A DNA stretch of 41,405 bases from Saprospiraceae bacterium (lineage in GTDB: Bacteria > Bacteroidota > Bacteroidia > Chitinophagales > Saprospiraceae): NCBI GenBank assembly GCA_020629935.1, contig JAHDCJ010000001.1:54502-95906 (forward strand). Direction: 5' to 3'. Position numbers and translations under genes: made by a program. Shown here piece after piece: positions 32,946 to 41,405 of this stretch; position 1 is the first letter of the stretch; the number at the start of each line of letters is the position of its first letter. The notes beneath the pieces were generated by a model that saw nothing but the letters and a program-made list of their open reading frames with translations, did no database searches and had not been told where the DNA came from.

Positions 32946-34502
32946 CTACTCTTCTGTTATTTTATATTTGTACAAAAAGAAATGCTCTCTTGTTGGATTC
33001 GGTAGGTCAAATGCTTTTTCTATTTTGATGTCTATTCGTGCATCTTCTCCTATAAAAAACGAAGAATCTAATGCCAAAAGTCCAGTATGTATATACCATC
33101 CTTGCATGTCAATTCCTTTTTCTTTTTGATCTAAAATGGTTTTTAACACGAGCGGATCGGGTACGCGTTCATTTTTTTTATCCCACCACTTAAAACGTAC
33201 TTTTTCCTTTCTGTCTAATGCAAAAAATAATTGATCTAATCGACAGCTAAGCCCTACTTCACTAGCATCTCCGCTAGAGAAAATCGTTGTTTTTTGATCA
33301 TTCAGGTTTTGTGATTTTATATAAGAAGTGATATTTTCTACATTGCTAAAAAGAGTACGCACGTCACTTTGAGCAGACCAAATGCCCATGATTAGATGTA
33401 AAATTATAATACTATTAAATAACCATATCAAGCTGCTAGCATTTCCTTTTTGTTCTTTTCTTTCTTTATTAAAAAATAACCATACGGAGATAAAGAACAC
33501 TAAAAACCAATGCCCCGAATGTCGATAATAACTATGGAAATTATAATTAAAAAACACATAATGAAAGGCGAACAATCCCAATACACCAAGCGAATAAAAA
33601 CAAAACACTTTACGTTGAGTTCGTAGCGAAAAAAGGATCGTTCCTAAAAGAACCAAACCGCCAATTGCCAAATATATTCGTTCCAATTTCAACCAATGGT
33701 TATTCCAATAATTCGATAGGTCAAAAGTCGGTATCATTAAGTGAACTTTCAAAAAACCCGCGAGGACTCCATTCATTTTCCAATACTCAATACCCGTGGT
33801 TAATGGCGGCCCAAATCCATTATCTTTTTCAGGAAAAATAAAATAAATCGAAAGAACAAAACTTAAAATCAATACACTTAAAGGAATCGCAATTTTATAT
33901 CCTGAAATCCCTTCTTCTTTTTTCTCAACAAAAGAATAAAGCCAAAGCGCAGTAAGCAATAAGGCAATTAAAAATCCAAAAGTTTGGCTATTCGCAAGTA
34001 ATCCAAGTAGAAGTGGTTGTACAAAAAACACCGATCGCCCTGCTTGGTAAAAAACTAAAAACAACAAACAACATAATACCGATAAGCCATATGGACGTAC
34101 AATAATCGCATATTCAAAAAAGAAAAAATAGCCAAAAGAAATGATTAAACATTGCCACCAAGAAAACGGAGAAAATCGCCAAATCAAGCCAACCGAAATA
34201 CTCGCAATTAGAAGGTGCAAAATTTGAACAGTCGACCAAGCACCTCCCAACTTGGCTACGATAAAAAGAATTAAATGCCATAAGATCGGCTGCCCCTCAT
34301 AGCGTTGATTAAAAATCAACTGGCTTAAGTTTTTCGAATCTTGTACAATCCCCCAAGCTTGAAATTCATCTCTCCAATGTTCATGAAATCCCATGATTCC
34401 ATAAGCAAGAATAAAAAACAATAAGCCAAATAAAAGACTAATTTCATTCCGTTTTAATCCTAAAAAACGAAACTTTAAGTCTATATTTGATTGCAACCTC
34501 AT
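32946..34502 (-). CDS. GT-C-like polytopic membrane protein, putative glycosyltransferase
   Basis: 518 residues with about ten to twelve membrane helices. The first periplasmic loop has HEHWRDEFQAW (about 42-52), the acidic motif at the place of the catalytic Asp/Glu in GT-C glycosyltransferases that use lipid-linked sugars. The C-terminal soluble part (about 380-518) resembles the periplasmic domains of that class. Acceptor and donor unknown. It is divergent from two related-looking GT-C genes, which suggests a small glycosylation locus. Confidence 0.72.
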   Translation of the reverse strand: MRLQSNIDLKFRFLGLKRNEISLLFGLLFFILAYGIMGFHEHWRDEFQAWGIVQDSKNLSQLIFNQRYEGQPILWHLILFIVAKLGGAWSTVQILHLLIASISVGLIWRFSPFSWWQCLIISFGYFFFFEYAIIVRPYGLSVLCCLLFLVFYQAGRSVFFVQPLLLGLLANSQTFGFLIALLLTALWLYSFVEKKEEGISGYKIAIPLSVLILSFVLSIYFIFPEKDNGFGPPLTTGIEYWKMNGVLAGFLKVHLMIPTFDLSNYWNNHWLKLERIYLAIGGLVLLGTILFSLRTQRKVFCFYSLGVLGLFAFHYVFFNYNFHSYYRHSGHWFLVFFISVWLFFNKERKEQKGNASSLIWLFNSIIILHLIMGIWSAQSDVRTLFSNVENITSYIKSQNLNDQKTTIFSSGDASEVGLSCRLDQLFFALDRKEKVRFKWWDKKNERVPDPLVLKTILDQKEKGIDMQGWYIHTGLLALDSSFFIGEDARIDIKIEKAFDLPNPTREHFFLYKYKITEE

Positions 34503-34506
34503 TCTT

Positions 34507-34536
34507 CAAAGATAACAGGACAATTCAAAACATCAA
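34507..34536 (-). promoter_or_regulatory. Candidate promoter of the minus-strand GT-C gene, nearly leaderless
   Basis: On the minus strand TTG (34534-34536), 19-base spacer, TATCTTTG (34507-34514): both boxes match. The -7 box ends only 4 bases before the ATG at 34502, so transcription would begin at or next to the start codon. Confidence 0.45.
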
Positions 34537-34571
34537 CCATTACAAAGCCGAATTATCATATGACTTGTTAT

Positions 34572-34579
34572 TATTTTTG
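34572..34579 (+). promoter_or_regulatory. Candidate -7 box (TATTTTTG) for the plus-strand GT-C pair
   Basis: TAnnTTTG match 18 bases before the ATG at 34598, supporting that start over the TTG at 34487. No -33 TTG at the expected distance. Confidence 0.35.
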
Positions 34580-34597
34580 TTTGCGCACTTAAAAGCA

Positions 34598-36181
34598 ATG
34601 AAAGAACAAAACAAATATCATTTTTTTACTTCAAAAGAAAAACTACTCTACTCGGGATTATACTCCCTTTTCGGATTAATTGCCCTTTGGTATTTTCTTT
34701 TTTTCCTAAATTCTGGTGATACTTTTTGTTATTTATTCCTAGCCGAAAATTGGGCGGAAGGAAATATTTACGAGGCCATTGGTGGACATTGGGGCATGCT
34801 CATCACCATCTTACTTGCGCCGCTCCTACTCCTTGGCATCCCTGGAGTATTGGCTTTTAAGATCTTGCAATTCTTCATTGGGTTTACCGCCTTAAATGCC
34901 TTTGTCCGAATTTTAAAAACAGTACACATTGGAGGAGCCTTACGTCTTATGAGCGTACTCCTTTTCCTACCTTTGCTTATCCACATGTCGCTAACACTAA
35001 CGCCCGACTTATTGATGGTTAGCCTTGGGCTTTGGTACATATATTTTATGCTACAACCCGATTTTTTAGATCGTCCCATTTGGGCATTAAAAGCAGGTCT
35101 GGCCGCAGGCTTAATGTTTTTGGCAAAAAGTTATGCACTCCCTTTCTTTGTCGTTCACTTTTTTAGTAGTCATATTTTTTATTTTTTCAAAAAAAAGAAA
35201 AGATCCCAAATCCTTCGAACCTTTATTTATGGCTTGGGCATTTTCACTTTAATTAGTAGTGCGTGGATTCTTTTGATGAGCGTTAAATTCAAAGAAATCA
35301 CCATAGGCACTTCTGGTAAATACAACCTTGCGCTCATAGGTACAGAACGCCAAAACCGACAAGTCACCAAGGGTGAATTAATCAATCCCAACAGCCGATA
35401 CACTTCCTTTTGGGCTTACCAAGAACCCGCACATTTTGTAAAGAAGTGGAGCCCTTTTTCTTCTAAAGAAAATTGGAATCATTATACCCAACAACTCAAA
35501 CACAACTTACGCAGTTTTTATTACATCACCTATATTAGAGATGGCATATTATTGATTTTACTTTTAGGTTTTGGATGGTTTTTTATTCGACAAAAAAAAG
35601 AAAAAAAGATTCCTTGGTCCATCCCTTTTACATTCCTATCCTCTAGTTTCATTTTCACTTTAGGTTACTTAATCATTTTGGTAAGGCCGCGTTATTTTTG
35701 GTTTAGCGAAGTGCTTCTTCTCTTGCTTTTAATTTGGATTTTAAATCAATTCCAAACCTCATTAAAGCCTATCTTTAAAAAATTAATCTTCCTTTTTACT
35801 TTTGTAATTATATCCATTAATACCCTAACTATTTTTCAACCCAATGTAGCACAACTTCCTTTTTTCAAAATGCTACATCAAGTAGAAAAAGAATTGAATG
35901 GATTTAATTTCGAACAAAAACGAATAGCCATTATTGACATTCCCCAATCCGCCCATTTGATGGAAGCCGATGCTTATTTAATGTATAAAAAACGATTTGA
36001 ATTTTGGGGACAACCTTCTAGAGAACAACTCCTCGAAAAAGGCTTATCTGATTTAGAAGCACATGGAATCGACTATTTCTTCCTTTGGGAAAATGAAGAT
36101 CTAAAAGAGCGTATATTTAAAAGCACAAATCCTATCTTTGAACACAAAGAAATTGGCTTAACCATTTACCAACTCCAATAA
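34598..36181 (+). CDS. GT-C-like polytopic membrane protein (tandem paralogue 1)
   Basis: 527 residues from the ATG at 34598; a TTG at 34487 would overlap the divergent gene and add 37 residues of unlike composition. About ten helices. First loop NSGDTFCYLFLAENWAEG carries the acidic residue expected in GT-C enzymes; a following block, WGMLITILLAPLLLLGIP, and later TLTPDLLMVSLG and KSYALPFFVVHFF are shared with the next gene. The C-terminal soluble region (from about 430) ends HKEIGLTIYQLQ, again like its neighbour's. A membrane glycosyltransferase of PMT/ArnT style is likely; substrate unknown. Confidence 0.72.
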   Translation: MKEQNKYHFFTSKEKLLYSGLYSLFGLIALWYFLFFLNSGDTFCYLFLAENWAEGNIYEAIGGHWGMLITILLAPLLLLGIPGVLAFKILQFFIGFTALNAFVRILKTVHIGGALRLMSVLLFLPLLIHMSLTLTPDLLMVSLGLWYIYFMLQPDFLDRPIWALKAGLAAGLMFLAKSYALPFFVVHFFSSHIFYFFKKKKRSQILRTFIYGLGIFTLISSAWILLMSVKFKEITIGTSGKYNLALIGTERQNRQVTKGELINPNSRYTSFWAYQEPAHFVKKWSPFSSKENWNHYTQQLKHNLRSFYYITYIRDGILLILLLGFGWFFIRQKKEKKIPWSIPFTFLSSSFIFTLGYLIILVRPRYFWFSEVLLLLLLIWILNQFQTSLKPIFKKLIFLFTFVIISINTLTIFQPNVAQLPFFKMLHQVEKELNGFNFEQKRIAIIDIPQSAHLMEADAYLMYKKRFEFWGQPSREQLLEKGLSDLEAHGIDYFFLWENEDLKERIFKSTNPIFEHKEIGLTIYQLQ

Positions 36182-36182
36182 T

Positions 36183-37802
36183 TTGACGGCAAAAAAGACA
36201 TATCTATTTTCAAATGCTCCTTATCTCATACTAGGTGGATTTTTCAGTCTATTGACCATACTTTATCTAAATGTTTGTCCCAATCAATTGTCTTCTAGCG
36301 ATTCCATCTTTTACTTAATGACAGCAAGAGAAATCGCAGAAGGTCAACTTTGGGAAGCCATCAATTCTTATTGGGGCATGCTCCTCTCTTTGATCTTAAG
36401 TCCGTTTATTTTCTTAGGCATTCCTCCTATACCCGCGTTTAAAATCGTGCAATTCCTGGTCGGACTCTCTACGATTTTTTACGTTATAAAATGGGTGCGT
36501 CGTTTACAACTTCCTCCCTTATTTTCTACTTCATTACTAGGCGTTCTCACCTTATTAATTTGGATGTGTAGTTTAAGTCATACGCCCGATTTATTGATGG
36601 TCTTATTGCTCTTAATTTATTTTTTACAAATTGCAGATGCAAAAACCATCTATCAAAAAAGTCCTTGGTTTATTGGTCTTATTGGTGGTTTATTATTTTG
36701 GTGCAAAAGCTATGGGCTTCCCTTTTTTATTGCTCATTTTAGTTTATGGAATGCCTATCTTTTTTTTCAATCGAAAAGAAATAAATCTACATCTACGCCC
36801 TCTTCCATTCGATCTTTTTATTTAAAAGGCCTCCTTAGTTTTAGTCTAGTGAGTTTCCTTTTAATTGGTCTTTTGAGTTTCAAATATGGTTCTTTTACTA
36901 CGGGATCTTCGGGAAGTTACAACATGAATTACATGGGGCCCATAATGAATTTCATTCCGCCTTATTTTGATGCTTACCAAAATCCAGACACTGAATTCAC
37001 CAATTATATTATTGCAGAAGAACAAGGACTTTTTGGAGCTTATGGAGATTGGAGCATGTTCGAATCTAAAGCCAATTTTCAACATTATCTACAACGCATT
37101 AAGCAAAATTTTTCCAAATTTTACTACATCACTTATTTAAGAGATTTATTGATCTTACTTATTTTATTTGGACTCCTCTTTGGCATCAATCGATTGCGTT
37201 TAACGACCAACCAAAAAGAATTGATCTTTGCTATCATAGGATTTCTTGCCATCTACACTGGTGGTTATTTTCTTCTCTTTCCCAACGAACGCTATTTGTG
37301 GATCAACCATTTTCTGTTGAGTGGTTTATTATTTATTTTATTTGCAAAAACGTTGGGCACTTCTGGCCTTCGGTGGACGGTAATGATAGGACTCTTCGCT
37401 TTTGTAATGATGCAAAGTATTAATATTTTAGATCGTGCAGCTTTTCGGTCGCAAGAATGTGCATTTTATCAAGATTGGTCTACATTAGAAAAAGCATTGA
37501 ATACTTTCGATTTAAATCAAAAAAACATACTGAGTAATATAGCACCTACCAACGCAAAGATTCCAGATTATATGGACCCTGTTTGTTTATTGATGTACCA
37601 ATATCGGTTTAAGGTTTGGGGATTTTTTCGAGATAAAAAAATTAAAACGGATTTACAATTAAACCAAATTTCTCCTACGATTGATTATTTTTTCCTTTGG
37701 GAAGCAGACGAAACATTAAAGGAAAAATTTAATACTTTCCCATTAATTTTCCACCATAAAGAAACCGGACTTCACATTTATGATTTAAGAAAAGACCAAT
37801 AA
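36183..37802 (+). CDS. GT-C-like polytopic membrane protein (tandem paralogue 2)
   Basis: 539 residues, starting at a TTG one base after the upstream stop; the first in-frame ATG would remove the first helix and the acidic loop. Shares with paralogue 1, in order: SSDSIFYLMTAREIAEG, WGMLLSLILSPFIFLGIP, HTPDLLMV, KSYGLPFFIAHF, YYITYLRDLLI and the end HHKETGLHIYDL. The arrangement points to gene duplication followed by divergence, with both copies kept. Translational coupling with paralogue 1 is likely. Function by analogy: lipid-linked sugar transferase; no specificity can be read. Confidence 0.72.
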   Translation: MTAKKTYLFSNAPYLILGGFFSLLTILYLNVCPNQLSSSDSIFYLMTAREIAEGQLWEAINSYWGMLLSLILSPFIFLGIPPIPAFKIVQFLVGLSTIFYVIKWVRRLQLPPLFSTSLLGVLTLLIWMCSLSHTPDLLMVLLLLIYFLQIADAKTIYQKSPWFIGLIGGLLFWCKSYGLPFFIAHFSLWNAYLFFQSKRNKSTSTPSSIRSFYLKGLLSFSLVSFLLIGLLSFKYGSFTTGSSGSYNMNYMGPIMNFIPPYFDAYQNPDTEFTNYIIAEEQGLFGAYGDWSMFESKANFQHYLQRIKQNFSKFYYITYLRDLLILLILFGLLFGINRLRLTTNQKELIFAIIGFLAIYTGGYFLLFPNERYLWINHFLLSGLLFILFAKTLGTSGLRWTVMIGLFAFVMMQSINILDRAAFRSQECAFYQDWSTLEKALNTFDLNQKNILSNIAPTNAKIPDYMDPVCLLMYQYRFKVWGFFRDKKIKTDLQLNQISPTIDYFFLWEADETLKEKFNTFPLIFHHKETGLHIYDLRKDQ

Positions 37803-37836
37803 ACATTGGCTTATTTTTTCGATCATTAATAGGCCG

Positions 37837-38859
37837 CTACTTCCAACTTACTACGACTTTCCCCATAGACTTTCTAGAAGCTAAAAACTCATGTGCTTCT
37901 GCAATTTGATCTACTTTAAACTCGCCCCCAATATGCGGTGTTAAAATACCATCTTGTGCCATTTTCACCGCGCCTTCTAAACTTCTCTTTAAGGTTTCAG
38001 GTCGATGATCTGCGATACGAAGCATGTTTACGCCCATCATGGATTGGCTATTTTTAAGAAATTTTATAGGCGAATGTAAACCAAAACCCGTACCCACTTT
38101 AATCATCTTAAATATATTTTTGTTGGTATCCGTCATGCTTGCGGCACCATAAAGCACGATGCGACCACCATGCCCAAGAAGCTTAAGTCCTTTCTTTACA
38201 GATTGTCCTCCGATGCTGTCAAAGATAACATCCAACCCTTCTCCTCCTCGCTGTTTTTTGATGACTTCTTCAAAGTCCGTATTTCGATAATCAATAGGAT
38301 GATCTACCCCTAAAGAGCGAAGAAAATCTTGCTTTTTAGTAGAGGCGGTTCCATAGACAATACAGCCTCGATGTTTAGCCATTTGTACTAAAGCAGAACC
38401 CACTCCACCAGCCGCAGCTTGAATGAGGACATGATCTCCAGGATGCAGGCGCACCATCTCTTCAGCACAATAATAAGCCGTACCACATTGTGTGGCTAAA
38501 GCCGTGGCGATTCCATCAGAAATAGACGCATCAATAGCCACTGCAGCGCGTGCATCTGTGGCTACAAATTCGGCATATCCGCCAAAACGACTTAAGGCCA
38601 TCACCCGTTGTCCTTTTTTCAAATGGCTGACTTCTGTTCCTACTTCATCAATCGTACCTACGACATCATAACCAATAATTGCAGGTAGAGGTGGACAATC
38701 TTCATAATAACCTAGTCGTGCCATTACATCTGCAAAATTAAGCCCGAATGCATCGACTTGCACAAGCACTTCATGCGGTTTAATCGCGGGCTTATCCATT
38801 TCTTGAATTTCAAATGCTTTATCTGCGGGACCTTGTTTGACGAGTACAACGGCTTTCAT
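37837..38859 (-). CDS. Zinc-less quinone-oxidoreductase-like MDR dehydrogenase
   Basis: 340 residues of the medium-chain dehydrogenase/reductase family. N-terminal GroES-like fold (about 25-125) with FGLNFADVMARLGYY; the NADPH-binding motif AAAGGVGSALVQMAK at about 148-162; later DSIGG and GRIVLYGAAS. The catalytic-zinc cysteine and histidine of alcohol dehydrogenases are absent, as in the quinone oxidoreductase/VAT-1 branch, which reduces quinones or enones with NADPH. Single gene, divergent from the M23 peptidase. Confidence 0.9.
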   Translation of the reverse strand: MKAVVLVKQGPADKAFEIQEMDKPAIKPHEVLVQVDAFGLNFADVMARLGYYEDCPPLPAIIGYDVVGTIDEVGTEVSHLKKGQRVMALSRFGGYAEFVATDARAAVAIDASISDGIATALATQCGTAYYCAEEMVRLHPGDHVLIQAAAGGVGSALVQMAKHRGCIVYGTASTKKQDFLRSLGVDHPIDYRNTDFEEVIKKQRGGEGLDVIFDSIGGQSVKKGLKLLGHGGRIVLYGAASMTDTNKNIFKMIKVGTGFGLHSPIKFLKNSQSMMGVNMLRIADHRPETLKRSLEGAVKMAQDGILTPHIGGEFKVDQIAEAHEFLASRKSMGKVVVSWK

Positions 38860-39150
38860 AAGACTTTATGTTTTCTTTACTTAAAATAAGGAAGTTTAAA
38901 AGTAATACTTTTTATGAGGTTTTGTATTAGAAATAAGATATTATTAGTTTAAGACCATCGTAAAGGATTTAACTTCTTTTAAACGATAGAGATCATATTT
39001 TTTTGTACTTTTATCGAATCAAAATACTACCTTCTTATTTTTAATTTAAACAAAAGGTGTTGATTTCTTAAGCGATCCCCAAGATCATTTTTTATTTACC
39101 CATGGTTTTAAATGACGGTTAAACGTGATTTGAAGTATTTATTTATTTTT

Positions 39151-40860
39151 ATGAAAAAAAGGAATTTATGGTTTTTATTGACCTTTGTGGTCATGGCATT
39201 TAGTACCGACGGCACCAAACCTTATCCACAAGATTATTTTAGATCGCCCGTCAATCATGCGATGCTTTTATCAGGAACTTTTGGGGAGTTGCGGCCAAAC
39301 CATTTTCATGCAGGTATTGATATTAAGCCTGCTCCAGGGAAAGGCGTTGGAGAAAATTTATATGCCGTGGCCGATGGCTATGTTTCTCGAATAAAAGTTT
39401 CTTCAAGAGGTTATGGCAATGCTTTGTATATCGATCATCCGAATGGATATACGAGTGTTTATGCGCATTTACAAAAATACTCTCCAGAGGTGGCCGCTTT
39501 TATCAAACAAAAGCAATACGAACAAGAAACATTTGAAATCGAACTCTTCCCTACCCCCGATCAATTTGTATTTAATTCGGGAGATGTGATTGGCACGTTA
39601 GGAATTTCTGGAAGTTCTTTTGGGCCTCATTTACATTTTGAATTGCGAGACACCAAAACCGAAAAAACAATCAATCCTTTATTGTTTGGGTATAAAGTAA
39701 AAGATGCACGAAAGCCCTTTATGGAAGAGCTAAAGATCTATCATTTAGATGGTCAATTTAATGAAGTCAAAGAGCAAATTTATAAAACGAGAAGAGGAGG
39801 TACGAATTATTATATTTCAAAAGATACCCTAGACATTAAAAATGATTATTTGGGTTTAGGTTTGAAAGTCTATGATGCTATGGATGGTGTCTCCAACTGG
39901 AATGGTATTTATCGTTTAGAGATGTTTCAAGATGGCGCAAAAGTGTATGATATTGAAATGGAAACTTTTTCATTTGATGAAACGAGGTATTTAAATGCGC
40001 ATTGTGATCATGGTGCGTATTTAAAAAACAAGAGTCGGTTTAATCGTTGTTTTATTTTGCCTGGAAATAAATTGAGCATGTACAAAGAAGTACTAAATCA
40101 AGGTTTAATTTATTTAGCCCCAGGAAAGACTACGAGCATACAATTAGTAGCCAGTGATTATGCAGGCAATCAAAGTAAGTTAAATATTTTAGCTCGTAGA
40201 AGTAAGGAAACGATTACGCCAAAAGAAAAACGATTCAATTATTTTTTACCCCATAGTGATCCGAGTTATATCTTTGGAGACGGAATGGAATTAAGTTTTC
40301 CAGCAAATTCTTTTTATGAAGATCAATATATCTTTTATGAAGTAACCCCAGAAAATTCATTTGGTTTTTATTCTGATGTACATCAGTTTGGCAATAAAAA
40401 GACGCCTGTCCATCAAGCCTTTGAAATTGCCCTTCGCCCCAAAAACTTACCTGATCGATTGCGCTCCAAAGCAGTCATTGCATTGTGTGAAGATGAAAAA
40501 GTATTTAGCAGTTTAGGAGGTACTTGGGAAAATGGTTTATTAAAAACAAAGAGTAAGACGATGGGAGATTTCACTATTGTGGTCGACACGATTCCTCCGA
40601 TCATTAAACCTATTTATATTAAACCATTTATGAACAAAGGCTATCGGATGTTGTTTAGAATTACTGATGCCTTTTCAGGATTGGGTACGTATAAAGCAAC
40701 GGTAGATGGTCAATGGATTTTGATGGAATTTGATAAAAAGAAGAATCAATTATCTCATCGGTTTGATGGCCAATTTCCCAAAGGAAAGCATCAATTGGTC
40801 TTAGAAGTTTCGGACGCTGTTGGAAATACAAAGACCTACAATTATTCATTTAGCAATTAA
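39151..40860 (+). CDS. M23-family metallopeptidase, exported
   Basis: 569 residues from the ATG at 39151 (MKKRNLWFLL, a proper signal peptide); an ATG at 39112 would add a 13-residue extension and is less likely. Peptidase M23/LytM domain at about 30-200: HFHAGIDI (HxxxD) and SFGPHLHFELRD (HxH) supply the zinc ligands. The remaining 370 residues are beta-rich, with an Ig-like C-terminal unit (IPPIIKPIYIKPF, ITDAFSGLGTYKATVDG). Probably a peptidoglycan endopeptidase or a non-catalytic regulator; all ligands are present, so activity is plausible. Upstream of bcp by 36 bases. Confidence 0.9.
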   Translation: MKKRNLWFLLTFVVMAFSTDGTKPYPQDYFRSPVNHAMLLSGTFGELRPNHFHAGIDIKPAPGKGVGENLYAVADGYVSRIKVSSRGYGNALYIDHPNGYTSVYAHLQKYSPEVAAFIKQKQYEQETFEIELFPTPDQFVFNSGDVIGTLGISGSSFGPHLHFELRDTKTEKTINPLLFGYKVKDARKPFMEELKIYHLDGQFNEVKEQIYKTRRGGTNYYISKDTLDIKNDYLGLGLKVYDAMDGVSNWNGIYRLEMFQDGAKVYDIEMETFSFDETRYLNAHCDHGAYLKNKSRFNRCFILPGNKLSMYKEVLNQGLIYLAPGKTTSIQLVASDYAGNQSKLNILARRSKETITPKEKRFNYFLPHSDPSYIFGDGMELSFPANSFYEDQYIFYEVTPENSFGFYSDVHQFGNKKTPVHQAFEIALRPKNLPDRLRSKAVIALCEDEKVFSSLGGTWENGLLKTKSKTMGDFTIVVDTIPPIIKPIYIKPFMNKGYRMLFRITDAFSGLGTYKATVDGQWILMEFDKKKNQLSHRFDGQFPKGKHQLVLEVSDAVGNTKTYNYSFSN

Positions 40861-40896
40861 ATATCAGTTTAAACAACCTCAGCAAAAAAAGTAAAA

Positions 40897-41352
40897 ATGA
40901 TCACACTAAAGGAAGGAGACAAAGCCCCTGCATTTTCTGCAAAAGACCAAGATGGGAATACCGTTAAATTAAGTGATTTTAAAGGTAAGAAAGTGATTTT
41001 ATATTTTTATCCAAAAGATGATACGCCTGGATGTACAACACAAGCCTGTAATTTTAGAGATAATTTTTCTACACTACAAGCTAAAGGATATGAAGTCATT
41101 GGGGTAAGTCCAGACCCAGAAGCCAAGCATCAAAAATTTATTGGAAAATATGATTTGCCTTTTACCTTATTGGCAGATACCGATCACAAAGTCCTAAATG
41201 CTTATGGTGTTTGGGGACCGAAAAAATTTATGGGAAAAGAATACGATGGGGTACATCGTACCACTTTTGTCATTGATGAAAAAGGAAAGATTGAGCAAGT
41301 GATTTTAAAAGTAAAAACCAAAGAAGCAACCGCACAAATAATCGGACAATAA
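40897..41352 (+). CDS. bcp: Thioredoxin-dependent thiol peroxidase (Bcp/PrxQ)
   Basis: 151 residues, complete, matching the family. Peroxidatic C46 in DDTPGCTTQAC and resolving C51 five residues on, the arrangement of the atypical two-cysteine Bcp enzymes. It reduces hydrogen peroxide and organic peroxides with electrons from thioredoxin. The ATG at 40897 follows the M23 stop by 36 bases, so both are probably one transcript. The window ends 53 bases after its stop. Confidence 0.96.
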   Translation: MITLKEGDKAPAFSAKDQDGNTVKLSDFKGKKVILYFYPKDDTPGCTTQACNFRDNFSTLQAKGYEVIGVSPDPEAKHQKFIGKYDLPFTLLADTDHKVLNAYGVWGPKKFMGKEYDGVHRTTFVIDEKGKIEQVILKVKTKEATAQIIGQ

Positions 41353-41405
41353 TATTATTGTCTTAGGAGCTTATAGGTTTTAATGTGTTGATCATCTTTC
41401 ACTTT

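Noticed and set aside
34487..34597. Upstream TTG start for GT-C paralogue 1
   Set aside because: It overlaps the divergent gene and a -7-like box; the 37 extra residues do not resemble a signal or helix shared with paralogue 2.

Overview
The window is a chromosomal segment of a member of the Bacteroidota. The evidence is direct: a type IX secretion C-terminal sorting domain, a GldE protein, a surface-export signal of the C-x-K-(D/E)2 type on a lipoprotein, TAnnTTTG/TTTG promoter boxes, almost no Shine-Dalgarno sequences, a 30-residue Cox24/mS38-like basic protein, and the order RNase G - HU - mutY - ssb - gldE that is usual in this phylum. The DNA is AT-rich. Placement in or near Saprospiria is an inference from overall gene style and is not proven. 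No tRNA, rRNA, CRISPR array, transposase or prophage structure was seen.

Layout. 1-4.3 kb: an outer-membrane barrel protein, then a tight operon of fumarylacetoacetase, an NAD-dependent epimerase-like protein and a flavin-reductase-fold protein. 4.3-7.7 kb: a cobalamin riboswitch followed by a BtuB-like TonB-dependent receptor overlapping a beta-propeller surface lipoprotein that looks like BtuG; together these form a vitamin B12 uptake unit closed by a strong terminator. 7.7-10.9 kb: a three-gene minus-strand operon (amidase, secreted protein with a calcium-loop-like motif, lipoprotein) behind a two-box promoter. 10.9-11.2 kb: a large palindromic element with no gene. 11.2-14.0 kb: a membrane-embedded M28 peptidase, then an ECF sigma factor, a degenerate anti-sigma-like protein and a DUF2071 protein. 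14.2-20.2 kb: CIA30-domain protein, ApaG, guanylate kinase, YicC, an EamA transporter, a PAP2-like membrane protein and RpoN, all on the minus strand. 20.7-22.6 kb: two XRE/S24 LexA-like regulators with repeat-rich upstream regions. 23.1-24.3 kb: a T9SS cargo protein preceded by a 566-base region with five GTCAC-type sites. 24.5-31.1 kb: RNase G, the small Cox24-like protein, a TPR protein and HU (minus), then MutY, SSB and GldE (plus). 31.1-37.8 kb: a PLP transsulfuration enzyme, a LEA14-type lipoprotein, and three GT-C-like polytopic membrane proteins, two of them tandem paralogues. 37.8-41.4 kb: a quinone-oxidoreductase-like dehydrogenase, an M23 peptidase and a Bcp/PrxQ peroxiredoxin.

Most of the window is ordinary housekeeping content. 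The parts that deserve a second look are the riboswitch-controlled BtuB/BtuG pair with mutually exclusive hairpins near the start codon, the palindromic element with GATCTAATAA repeats, the paired S24 regulators that differ in having a self-cleavage site, the GTCAC cluster, the M28 peptidase with membrane helices inserted between its metal-ligand motifs, and the zinc-less anti-sigma protein. I did not find a gene cluster that I can confidently call an undescribed defence or biosynthetic system.
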